DNA of 64,000 nucleotides from a candidate division WOR-3 bacterium (lineage in GTDB: Bacteria; Hydrothermota; UBA3072): the NCBI GenBank assembly GCA_039804165.1, contig JBDRZZ010000008.1, positions 5,265 to 69,264 of the forward strand, in the 5' to 3' direction. Within the stretch, counting starts at the first letter, position 1. The number at the start of each line of letters is the position of its first letter. The position numbers were made by a program, and so were the translations under genes. Shown piece by piece: positions 9,257 through 17,048 of this stretch. The notes beneath the pieces are model-generated. The model did no database searches, had not been told where the DNA came from, and was given only the letters and a program-made list of their open reading frames with translations.

Positions 9257-9679
9257 ATGAAAAGAATATTGAAGTTTTTTTCAGTTCTGGTTTGTTTTTT
9301 ACTACCTTTCCAAGCAAAATCTGAAGGGAAAATAGAGGAGTTTTCTTCTCTTAAGCTGAGCGAAGATGTTATTCAAAAGATAAAGGAAGTGAAAGTAAAA
9401 TATAAAGAGAAAATACTTGAATTAAAAAATGAAATTGAAAAGAAAATTTTAGAAATTGAAAAGCTCCTACTTGAAAAAAATCCAAATTTTGATAAAATAT
9501 TATCGCTTGAAGATGAAATAGGAGAATTGAGGCAGAAAGTAAGAAGAAAATTGTTGGAAGAGAAGATTGAGATATATAAAATTATTCCGGATGAGAAAAA
9601 AGAAGAGGCAAAAAATTTTCTTTTCCGATTTTTAAGGGAAAGGCAAATGGGCAAAGAAGAATGCCCAAAAAAGCGATAA
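9257..9679 (+). CDS. Second Spy-like periplasmic helical protein
   Basis: The product has 140 residues. A cleavable signal peptide is clear (residues 1-21, 'ILKFFSVLVCFLLPFQAKS'). The rest is a charged helical protein with 'LKLSEDVIQKIKEVKVKYKEKILELKNEIEKK' and a second long helix pair, as in Spy/CpxP-type chaperones. Unlike the first Spy-like protein of this block it has no lipobox, so it should be soluble in the periplasm. It precedes the tolC-macA-macB genes and may deliver or sense misfolded protein, metal or an efflux substrate. A perfect 17-bp hairpin follows the stop. Confidence 0.6.
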   Translation: MKRILKFFSVLVCFLLPFQAKSEGKIEEFSSLKLSEDVIQKIKEVKVKYKEKILELKNEIEKKILEIEKLLLEKNPNFDKILSLEDEIGELRQKVRRKLLEEKIEIYKIIPDEKKEEAKNFLFRFLRERQMGKEECPKKR

Positions 9680-9705
9680 AGTATTTTCATATTTCACCCT
9701 CCTTG

Positions 9706-9756
9706 ACTCCTAAGGGGTGGTTATTCAGAGATTTAAAACCACCCCTTAGGAGTTTA
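9706..9756 (+). terminator. Perfect 17-bp hairpin between the Spy-like gene and tolC: terminator or attenuator
   Basis: The arms at 9706-9722 and 9737-9753 are exact reverse complements over 17 bases, with a 14-base loop and a short TTT after the stem. It can end transcription of the stress genes or attenuate readthrough into the efflux genes. The 3' arm contains AGGAG at 9748-9752, the only Shine-Dalgarno-like sequence before the tolC ATG at 9767. The folded stem would hide it. Confidence 0.75.
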
Positions 9757-9766
9757 TAAGTTAACA

Positions 9767-11056
9767 ATGAATATAATAATTTTATTCATAGTTTTTTCTA
9801 TAAATACCTCTCGAGAAGGAGATACTCTTTCTATAGATGATTGTATTGAAATTGCTCTTAAAAACTCTCCTTTAATGGAAGTTGCGAAAGGGAGTTTGAA
9901 AAAAAGTGAACTTGGAATAGGTGATGCAAGGGCTACACTTCTTCCAGATGTTGAACTTAAGGGTGGATATTATCTAAATAAAACTTTTAATAAAATTGAA
10001 TGGAACGAAAACCATTATGATCTTAAAATTTTGGCTTCTATTCAACCTTTTAATAGTGGAAGAACTTATCTTGGAATAGAAAGGGCGGTTTCTAATTTTC
10101 ATTCTGCAGAGGAAAGCTTCCGAGATATAAAGATGAGCCTTATTTTAGAAGTTATAAGAAGATATTATGCTCTTCTTAGAGCTCTAAGAATCTTAGATCT
10201 TAGAGAAAGAGCTTTGGAACAGAAGCAGAAACAACTTGATTTCTCGAAGGCTCAGTTTAGACTTGGTTTGGTTCCGAGAGCGGATACTTTAAAGGCAAGG
10301 GTTTCTTTGGAAGGAGCGAAGCTTAACTTGCAAGAGGCAAGTGGGGAACTTTTAATAAGAAAAATAGAGCTTAATGAAATAATGGGTCTAAAGTTGGATT
10401 CTTCTATTATAATTGAGGATGTTGAAATAAAGGAACCTGAAATTCCAGATTTTGATAGCATTTTGGAAGTTGCTTATAGGAAAAGACCTGATTTGAAAAG
10501 GCAAGAATTTTTAATTTCTGCAAGTAAATGTGATCTTTTGGTTTCAAAAATTAATATGACACCCACTTTAACTGTAATTGGTGGGTATAATATTTATGCA
10601 GAAAAATTTTTGTTCCAGGGGGTTCCTTTAAATAAAGATAATTTGGAAGATAATTCGGATTGGAGTGTGGGATTAAATTTAAGTTTCCCAATATTTGATG
10701 GAGGCAAAAACTATAGGGCTATTAGTAGAGCGAGTATTGAATTTAACAATGCAAAGCTTGAGTATGAAAATTTGAAAAGAGAGGTAGAACTGGAGGTAAA
10801 AAGAGCTTATATTAATTTGGAGAATACAAAAAAGAAGATAGAGTTATCCCAAAGGGAAGTTATAAGTGCGAGAGAAAGTTATGAGGCTGCTATTGGGAGA
10901 TATAAAAATGGACTTGCTCCAATAACTGAAGTGATTGATGCTGAAGTTCTCCTTACAGAGGCAGAAGTAAATCTCGTTGAGTCGAAATACGAATTTCTTG
11001 AAGCTAACGCTTTGCTTAAAAAAGCTATGGGAGTTCTTTATGAGGAGGAAGAATGA
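9767..11056 (+). CDS. TolC-family outer membrane efflux protein
   Basis: The 429-residue product has a short N-terminal hydrophobic segment and 'LSIDDCIEIALKNSPLMEVAKG', the classic start of TolC/OEP proteins. Two OEP repeats follow, each with long helices and 'R..L..G' turns: 'AQFRLGLVPRADTLKARVSL' near residue 160 and 'RYKNGLAPITEVIDAEVLL' near 380. It would form the trimeric outer-membrane channel of the tripartite pump encoded with the next two genes. The only ribosome site lies 14 bases upstream inside a hairpin. The stop overlaps the next ATG by 4 bases (ATGA). Confidence 0.9.
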   Translation: MNIIILFIVFSINTSREGDTLSIDDCIEIALKNSPLMEVAKGSLKKSELGIGDARATLLPDVELKGGYYLNKTFNKIEWNENHYDLKILASIQPFNSGRTYLGIERAVSNFHSAEESFRDIKMSLILEVIRRYYALLRALRILDLRERALEQKQKQLDFSKAQFRLGLVPRADTLKARVSLEGAKLNLQEASGELLIRKIELNEIMGLKLDSSIIIEDVEIKEPEIPDFDSILEVAYRKRPDLKRQEFLISASKCDLLVSKINMTPTLTVIGGYNIYAEKFLFQGVPLNKDNLEDNSDWSVGLNLSFPIFDGGKNYRAISRASIEFNNAKLEYENLKREVELEVKRAYINLENTKKKIELSQREVISARESYEAAIGRYKNGLAPITEVIDAEVLLTEAEVNLVESKYEFLEANALLKKAMGVLYEEEE

Positions 11057-12225
11057 TAAAAAAGAAGAAAAAATACATTTTTATTAGTGGGGCTATTGTT
11101 TTACTATTGGTTATTGGGATTTTTTTTAGGACTGTTAAAGGAAAGAAGAAGAATCCATTTGCCGAAAGAATTGTTCAAGTTAGAAAAGATAATATTGTTA
11201 AAAAGGTTACAGAGAGTGGGAAGGTAGAGCCTGTGACTTCTGTAAATGTAAAATCTGCTCTTGCTGGGGAGGTGATAAGATTATTTGTGGAGGAAGGCGA
11301 TAAGGTAAAAATAGGACAGAAATTAGCTTTGATTCGACCTCAACCGGAAGAAGCTCAAAAGGTAGCTCAGATAAAAGCATCTATAAAGAGTAAAAAATTA
11401 GATTTGGAAGAAGCTGAAAGAAATTTAAAAAGAAAAGAAACTCTTTATGAAGAAGGTTTTATCGCTGCTTGGGATGTTGAAGATGCAAAGAAACAATACG
11501 AAAACTGTAAAATTCAGCTTGAACTTGCTATAAGACAACTTTGGGTTGTTCTTGGGGGAAATATAGAAGTTGGAGATGTGGAGTCTCTTGAGGTTGATAA
11601 TATTACTCTTACCTCCTCAATTAATGGGACTGTTACAAGTATAAATGTGGAAGAAGGAGAGATGATAACCTCGGGAACTCAAGCAATTGGAGGTGGAGGG
11701 ACTACTATTATGACAATTTCCGATTTAAGTGAAATGATTGTAAAAGTTAATATAAATGAAGTGGATATAGGATATCTTGCAAAGGGACAAAATGTTAGGA
11801 TAGGATTTGACGCTATTAAAGGTGTAATTTATAAGGGTAAGGTAAAAAAGATTTCACCTTCAGGGATTGAAAGCCAAAATCTTGTTGTTTATCCCGTTGA
11901 GGTGGAGATTTTAAATCCTGATGGAAGAATTCGCCCTGGAATGACGGCAGATCTTGATATAATTGTTGGAGAGGCTAAGAGCGTTCTTTGTATTCCTAAA
12001 GAGGCTATTTTAAAAGACAATGGGAGAACAATGGTTCTTTTACGGAGAGGAGGAAAGATTACACCAAAACCGGTTGTTACAGGTTTAAGTGATGAGATTA
12101 GGATAGAAATAAAGGGTGGCCTTAAGGAAGGAGATACATTATTAGTTCCGTTAGAAAAGGAGCCTTTTGGAAAAGAAGGTAGGCCTCAAATTGGTGGCGG
12201 AAGAATGATGCCTCCAAGATTATAA
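11053..12225 (+). CDS. MacA/HlyD-like periplasmic adaptor of an ABC efflux pump
   Basis: At 390 residues it matches membrane-fusion proteins. One N-terminal membrane anchor is present (about 8-26). A biotinyl-lipoyl half-motif follows ('VNVKSALAGEVIRLFVEEGDKVKIGQKLALI'), then a helical hairpin (about 105-165), the second lipoyl half ('LTSSINGTVTSINVEEGEMI') and beta-barrel domains with 'VVYPVEVEILNPDGRIRPGMTADLDI'. It links the inner-membrane MacB-like transporter to TolC. Gly/Pro/Met-rich residues end the protein. It is translationally coupled to tolC and 4 bases from the MacB-like gene. Confidence 0.9.
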   Translation: MIKKKKKYIFISGAIVLLLVIGIFFRTVKGKKKNPFAERIVQVRKDNIVKKVTESGKVEPVTSVNVKSALAGEVIRLFVEEGDKVKIGQKLALIRPQPEEAQKVAQIKASIKSKKLDLEEAERNLKRKETLYEEGFIAAWDVEDAKKQYENCKIQLELAIRQLWVVLGGNIEVGDVESLEVDNITLTSSINGTVTSINVEEGEMITSGTQAIGGGGTTIMTISDLSEMIVKVNINEVDIGYLAKGQNVRIGFDAIKGVIYKGKVKKISPSGIESQNLVVYPVEVEILNPDGRIRPGMTADLDIIVGEAKSVLCIPKEAILKDNGRTMVLLRRGGKITPKPVVTGLSDEIRIEIKGGLKEGDTLLVPLEKEPFGKEGRPQIGGGRMMPPRL

Positions 12226-12229
12226 AAAT

Positions 12230-14227
12230 ATGGAGTTGATTAAATTATTAGATATTACTAAGGTATATAATATAGGAAACTTAGAAGTTCCTGTTCTTTT
12301 AGGTATTTCTCTTGAGGTGCATAACGGAGAGTTTTTAGCTATTCTTGGCCCATCTGGTTCTGGGAAGACAACCCTTATGGATATAATTGGATGTTTATCT
12401 AAACCAACTTCTGGATGTTATTTTTTGGAAGGGGAGGATGTTAGTGAATTAAGCGAGGTTGATCTATCTATTATAAGGAAGAAGAAGATAGGATTTGTTT
12501 TCCAAAGTTTTAATCTTATCCCAAGAATGAGCGCAATAGACAATGTGGAACTGCCTCTTTTATATTCAGGAGTAGAGGAAGAAGAGAGGAAAGAAAGAGC
12601 GATGAATGCTCTTATTAAGGTGGGTCTTTCACATCGTGCATATCATTATCCCAATGAACTTTCAGGAGGAGAACAACAAAGAGTTGCTATTGCAAGGGCT
12701 ATAGTAAATAATCCTTCAATAATACTTGCAGATGAGCCTACAGGAAATCTTGATTCTAAAACAGGAAAAGAAATTATGGCTCTTTTTGAAGAACTTCACA
12801 AAGAGGGCGGGACTATCATAATGGTTACTCACGATTCAACAGTTGCCAAATATGCAGAAAGAAATCTTAAGATAAAAGATGGAAAGATTGAAAAAGAAGA
12901 GATAAAAAAGAGGGTAAGAAAAAGAGAAAATCCTAAGAAGATAGAGGAAAAAAGGGGAGATAGGAGCATTCTTGGAAGCATTATCTCAGGTTTTGTTGCA
13001 GGGTATAGAGGACTTTTGGCTAATAAACTCCGTTCTTTTCTTACAGTTCTCGGGATAATTATAGGGGTTGGAGCGGTTATTGGGGTTATGGGCATTGGAG
13101 AAGGAGCAAAAAGAAGTATTACTACTCAAATAGAAAAATTAGGGTCAAACATTATAAGCATCCATTACCGGAGACCACAAACTAAAGAGGAAGCTCTCTT
13201 GTGGCAAGGAAGATCTAAAGGTCTTACTTATCAAGATGCTCTTGCTCTTAAAGAGGAATTAGACTTCATTTACGATGTTGAGCCTGAGGTTAGAGCTACT
13301 ATTACGGCTAAATATAAGGATAAAGATTGGGAGACAAATATTGTTGGAACTCTTCCCTCTTATCAATCCATAAATAATCACTATGTTAAAGAGGGTCGTT
13401 TTTTTACAGAAGATGAATTAAGGTCTTGGACAAAGGTTTGTGTTATAGGGAAGACAATTAAAGATGAATTATTTGAGGAGGAAGATCCAATTGGTAAGGA
13501 GATAAAGATAAGTAATATGCGTTTCACAGTGATTGGGGTTTTAGAAGAAAAAGGCTCTATTGGATGGAATAATTTTGATGATAGGATAATTATTCCCCTT
13601 TTTACTGCCCAAAAAAGAATTACAGGGGAAGATGATATTGTGAGGGAGATTCAAGTCCAGACGAAAGGGAGCATCCCTTCAAAAGACTACGAAGAAAAAG
13701 TTAAGGATTTTCTTCTTAAAAGGCACAATCAGGTTGAGGACTTTAGAATAATGAATAGAGAAGAATTCAAACAGACAATAGAACAAACCGCAAAGACTTT
13801 TAAAATTATGCTTTCTGGGATTGCTGCAATATCTCTTATCGTTGGAGGAATTGGTATAATGAACATAATGCTTGTTTCTGTTACAGAAAGAACAAGGGAA
13901 ATTGGAATAAGAAAGGCAATAGGAGCAAAGAGATTAGATATTTTAATTCAGTTCTTAATTGAATCAGTAATAGTATCTTTAAGTGGGGGAATTATTGGAA
14001 TTATTTTGGGGATTATTTTCGCCACCACTTTAGGGAATATGATAGTTGGAGCTGGACCAATCACTCCTGGTCCGAGGTTTCTAAGTGAAGGTGGTAAGTC
14101 AGTTGTTACTCCCGGTTCTATTTTGCTTGCATTCTTTTTCGCAATTGTTGTGGGAATTTTTTTTGGAATATATCCTGCAAATAAAGCCTCAAAGATGGAT
14201 CCAGCTCAGGCTCTTAGATATGAGTGA
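12230..14227 (+). CDS. MacB-like ABC transporter, ATPase fused to permease
   Basis: Residues 1-220 are an ABC ATPase with Walker A 'GPSGSGKTT', signature 'LSGGEQQR', Walker B 'IILADEPTGNLD' and switch 'VTHD'. A charged linker rich in K/R/E follows. Next come a first membrane helix ('LRSFLTVLGIIIGVGAVIGVMGIGEGA'), a MacB periplasmic core (about 290-510) and an FtsX-type three-helix permease at the C-terminus, including 'TREIGIRKAIGAKRLDIL'. This is the complete MacB architecture at usual length (665 residues). MacB pumps do not cross the inner membrane with substrate but push periplasmic substrates through TolC. Its stop is 3 bases from the converging hydrolase gene. Confidence 0.92.
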   Translation: MELIKLLDITKVYNIGNLEVPVLLGISLEVHNGEFLAILGPSGSGKTTLMDIIGCLSKPTSGCYFLEGEDVSELSEVDLSIIRKKKIGFVFQSFNLIPRMSAIDNVELPLLYSGVEEEERKERAMNALIKVGLSHRAYHYPNELSGGEQQRVAIARAIVNNPSIILADEPTGNLDSKTGKEIMALFEELHKEGGTIIMVTHDSTVAKYAERNLKIKDGKIEKEEIKKRVRKRENPKKIEEKRGDRSILGSIISGFVAGYRGLLANKLRSFLTVLGIIIGVGAVIGVMGIGEGAKRSITTQIEKLGSNIISIHYRRPQTKEEALLWQGRSKGLTYQDALALKEELDFIYDVEPEVRATITAKYKDKDWETNIVGTLPSYQSINNHYVKEGRFFTEDELRSWTKVCVIGKTIKDELFEEEDPIGKEIKISNMRFTVIGVLEEKGSIGWNNFDDRIIIPLFTAQKRITGEDDIVREIQVQTKGSIPSKDYEEKVKDFLLKRHNQVEDFRIMNREEFKQTIEQTAKTFKIMLSGIAAISLIVGGIGIMNIMLVSVTERTREIGIRKAIGAKRLDILIQFLIESVIVSLSGGIIGIILGIIFATTLGNMIVGAGPITPGPRFLSEGGKSVVTPGSILLAFFFAIVVGIFFGIYPANKASKMDPAQALRYE

Positions 14228-14230
14228 TTT

Positions 14231-14968
14231 TTATTTAATCCTTAAATCTATTTTTTCATCCTTTAGTAAATTTGAAATTTCAGGGATGAATTTGTCATCT
14301 CGATGATATAAATATAATACCTTTGGTTTAAAAGATTTTACTGCATCGGCGACCATTTGAGGACTCATTGTATATGGCAGATTCATTGGAAGGATTGCAG
14401 CATATATATCCTTTAAAGCTTTCATTTCTGGTGTGTTTTCTGTATCTCCTGCAACATATATTTTTTTATCTCCAAAGGTGATTACATATCCATTACCAAT
14501 TCCTTTTGGGTGAAATGGTTCTCCATTTTCTCTTTTGTTTATGATGTTGTAAGCTGGAAGAACTTCTATTGGGAATCCATTTAAGGTATCTATATCCCCA
14601 TTTTTCATAACAGTTCCATCTTTAATTTTTTCTTGGCATCTCTCTGTTAATATGAGCACTGTTTCCTTTGTCCTTATCGCTTTTATAGCCTCTGGGTCAA
14701 AATGGTCCCAATGTTCATGAGTGATTAAGATTAAGTCTCCTTTAGGCAATTTGGTGTAATCTGCCTCTTTTAGTGTTGGATCAATATGGATGACTTTTTT
14801 GTTGAATTCAAAAAATAAAGATGCATGACCCACAAAAGTAATTTTTACTTCCCCTTCTTTTGTTTTAATTGTATCTGTGGAAAATTTTTTTAATGGCTTT
14901 TCTTCGGCCAGAAGAGATACTCCAATAAAAATAAGAAAAGAAAGTATTTTTAAGAATTTTATAACCAT
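14231..14968 (-). CDS. Exported metallo-beta-lactamase-fold hydrolase (UlaG/YtkL-like)
   Basis: I place the start at 14968, which gives 245 residues and puts GGAGGG 9 bases upstream; ATGs at 14974 and 14998 are also in frame. A signal peptide is clear (residues 1-21). The metal site is 'THEHWDHFD', with His84, His86, Asp88 and His89, preceded by 'ITFVGHASLFFEF'. Further ligands are plausible in 'VAGDTENTPE' and the late 'YLYHRDD'. This is the lactamase_B_2/B_3 group, often annotated as MBL-fold metal-dependent hydrolase. An exported version is less common than cytosolic ones. It follows the radical SAM gene and is probably co-transcribed; the substrate is unknown. Confidence 0.8.
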   Translation of the reverse strand: MVIKFLKILSFLIFIGVSLLAEEKPLKKFSTDTIKTKEGEVKITFVGHASLFFEFNKKVIHIDPTLKEADYTKLPKGDLILITHEHWDHFDPEAIKAIRTKETVLILTERCQEKIKDGTVMKNGDIDTLNGFPIEVLPAYNIINKRENGEPFHPKGIGNGYVITFGDKKIYVAGDTENTPEMKALKDIYAAILPMNLPYTMSPQMVADAVKSFKPKVLYLYHRDDKFIPEISNLLKDEKIDLRIK

Positions 14969-14984
14969 TATCATTTTCCCTCCT

Positions 14985-16439
14985 TTAAATTTCAACACTA
15001 ACTTTAGATTTATCTTTTAATTTTTCAGAAAGCTCTTTAAGAAGTCCTTTATTATAAATGCATCCCGGATCAGGAGCTTTTAAGTCTCCAAAATACTGAA
15101 ACGCTCTTGCTCTACAACCTCCACAAACGGTGGCTTCTTCTTCAGAACAATTTGCACAATTTACGTCTTCCCTTTTCTTTAATACTTTCATTAGTGGATG
15201 CTCATTCCATAATTCTTCAATTGTTTGATTTTTTAAATTCCCAATGGTAAGATCGGGCATATAAACACAAGGGGTAAATCTTCCATCAGGCTGTATTGCA
15301 GCGTAGGCTCTTCCTGCTCCGCATCCACCTACTACATCAGCAATGGCGCCTAACTCTTTAGATTTCAAATCTGCATAATGAGCAAGAATTAAGGAACAGG
15401 ATTCGTTTCTCCTACAGAAAGCTCCAAAAGTAGGATCTGTTGTGGCAACTATGTGTTTTCCTCTATCAAGTTGTTCATACATTAATTTATGAAGTTCTTC
15501 TCTTTCCTCTGGAGTTGGATCGTTTTTAAAATCACCTCTACCCACTGGGATGTAATTATAAACTACGACCTTATAAGCACCAAGCTCCTCCCTTAGTTTG
15601 AATATCCCTTTAATCTCATTATGATTCTCTTTCATGTGGGTGTAGGCAATACAAGTTGTAACTCCTGCATCTATAAGATTCTTAATCCCTTTTATTGCTC
15701 TTTCCCACATTCCAGGGATTCCTCTTATTTTGTCGTGTTTTTCTGGAGAGGCTCCATCAATGGAGACTTGAACGTAACCTATTTCAAGTTCTGCTATCTT
15801 CTTTGCCATATTTCTGTCTATAAGGGTTCCATTTGTTGCAATAGATAAATAGAGTCCTTTTTCTTTCGCCTTTTTAGCAACCTCCCAGAAATCTTTATCT
15901 ATAAGAGGTTCTCCCCCAGAGAAGAAAAGGGATGGAATATTTCTTTCTCCAATCTTTTCAACTATTTCTAAACGTTCCGAAAGGGTGAGCTCTTCTTTCT
16001 TGTTTTTTTCTCTTAAATGAATTGCACTCTGATAACAATGCTTACAAAGTAGATTACATTTATTTGTAAAGTTCCATACTAACATAACTGGATCGGCAAA
16101 TGGCTGAGGAGTTTTAAATCCATATTTGTCAAGGGATTCTAAGGCATTGGCAAATATTTTCCTAATGGTTATTTGTTGAAGACTTTTCTTGAATTCCTCT
16201 TCAGAAGTTCCAAAAGATCTTCTTACAACATCCAGTAATTTAATAAGAGGAAAATATTTAATTTTCTCTGAGTTGCTTAAAGAGTTATTACAGTATTTGT
16301 CTATTATAACCTCAAATAAATATTTTCCATTTTCTTTTTTTAAAGCAGTTGAAATAATTCTTCTTGAAACCCTTGAGTTAAGGGTTTTATTTAATCTTAT
16401 AATATCAAACTGCCTTTTTGAAATAACCCAAAGACTCAT
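14985..16439 (-). CDS. Radical SAM/SPASM enzyme
   Basis: The 484-residue product has the radical SAM cluster CxxxCxxC at Cys128, Cys132 and Cys135 ('CNLLCKHCYQ'), the SAM-binding 'FFSGGEPLI', and a C-terminal SPASM region (about 370-465) with many cysteines ending in 'VCGGCRARAFQYFGDL..PDPGC'. That ending resembles the heme-pathway AhbC/AhbD/NirJ group and related peptide maturases. About 110 N-terminal residues before the core are unassigned. No short precursor-peptide gene was found beside it. It has its own promoter (16496-16523) and GGAGGG ribosome site, with an operator-like palindrome near the start point. The substrate cannot be named from sequence. Confidence 0.85.
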   Translation of the reverse strand: MSLWVISKRQFDIIRLNKTLNSRVSRRIISTALKKENGKYLFEVIIDKYCNNSLSNSEKIKYFPLIKLLDVVRRSFGTSEEEFKKSLQQITIRKIFANALESLDKYGFKTPQPFADPVMLVWNFTNKCNLLCKHCYQSAIHLREKNKKEELTLSERLEIVEKIGERNIPSLFFSGGEPLIDKDFWEVAKKAKEKGLYLSIATNGTLIDRNMAKKIAELEIGYVQVSIDGASPEKHDKIRGIPGMWERAIKGIKNLIDAGVTTCIAYTHMKENHNEIKGIFKLREELGAYKVVVYNYIPVGRGDFKNDPTPEEREELHKLMYEQLDRGKHIVATTDPTFGAFCRRNESCSLILAHYADLKSKELGAIADVVGGCGAGRAYAAIQPDGRFTPCVYMPDLTIGNLKNQTIEELWNEHPLMKVLKKREDVNCANCSEEEATVCGGCRARAFQYFGDLKAPDPGCIYNKGLLKELSEKLKDKSKVSVEI

Positions 16440-16469
16440 TATCTCCCTCCTTTTGCGAAAAAACTATAT

Positions 16470-16485
16470 ATAGATGGCTATCTAT
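16470..16485. promoter_or_regulatory. Operator-like inverted repeat at the radical SAM gene start point
   Basis: ATAGAT-GGCT-ATCTAT is a perfect 6+6 inverted repeat with a 4-base spacer. It sits just after the predicted transcription start of the minus-strand promoter, where a repressor would block initiation or clearance. TATATA runs flank it on both sides. Confidence 0.35.
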
Positions 16486-16495
16486 TTGAATATAT

Positions 16496-16523
16496 ATAAT
16501 AATAGAGAAAATAGACTTGTCAA
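16496..16523 (-). promoter_or_regulatory. Promoter for the radical SAM / hydrolase pair
   Basis: On the minus strand TTGACA (16518-16523) is followed after 16 bases by TATTAT (16496-16501). It lies 57 bases before the ATG at 16439, leaving room for a leader and the GGAGGG site. Confidence 0.65.
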
Positions 16524-16618
16524 GAGGTGTCTTTGGAGATTGTTGAACTTAAAGAATAGGATGATACGAAGAAGATTCTTATTGTAATTTTATGAAACGA
16601 AATTATGGAATAAAATGA

Positions 16619-17032
16619 GTATTTTTTAAGTCTTTTTGTAAATATTTTAAACACGAGATTTACGGAGAAATAGAAGTAACCTGGTTTTCAGAAGTTATGG
16701 CAAGTACCCAATCCGCATACAAGAGATATTCTTTATTTTGCTTTGAGAAGATTCTTGAAGTTCATGTTTATAACTATGCTATATTTAGACGGTATTATGG
16801 GGTCTATAATTTATAGAGGTGAGTTCTTAAAAGTTACACTTGGAGAGATCCAGACGAAAGAAGACTCGGAGATGATGATTGGGTAAAGTTTTTTTATTGA
16901 TTCTATTAGAATTAAGCCTTTATTCAATTCTATATGTCTATCTATACTAGTAATTTGGAGGGTGGAGAAGTTGGAAATTATATCCAACACTGGGTGTTTC
17001 CTTACAGAATTAATAAAAAATTTGGTTTTTAA
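16619..17032 (+). pseudogene. Possible decayed coding sequence in the 609-base gap
   Basis: The gap 16440-17048 has no intact gene. One + strand frame from 16619 to the TAA at 17030-17032 reads protein-like, but it holds five internal stops, bunched near 16811-16820 and 16896-16915. Readable pieces include 'EVTWFSEVMASTQSAYKRY', 'YTWRDPDERRLGDDDWVKFF' and 'LEGGEVGNYIQHWVFPYRI'. Their aromatic and acidic content suggests an old secreted or beta-barrel protein. A second frame is also open for about 60 codons across the first half, so the reading is not unique. No family was recognised. Confidence 0.35.
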
Positions 17033-17048
17033 AAAGAAAGATTTTTTA

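Noticed and set aside
16440-17048. RiPP-type precursor peptide gene next to the radical SAM/SPASM enzyme
   Set aside because: No short frame with a ribosome site and a Cys-, Gly- or core-rich end was found on either strand of the gap.
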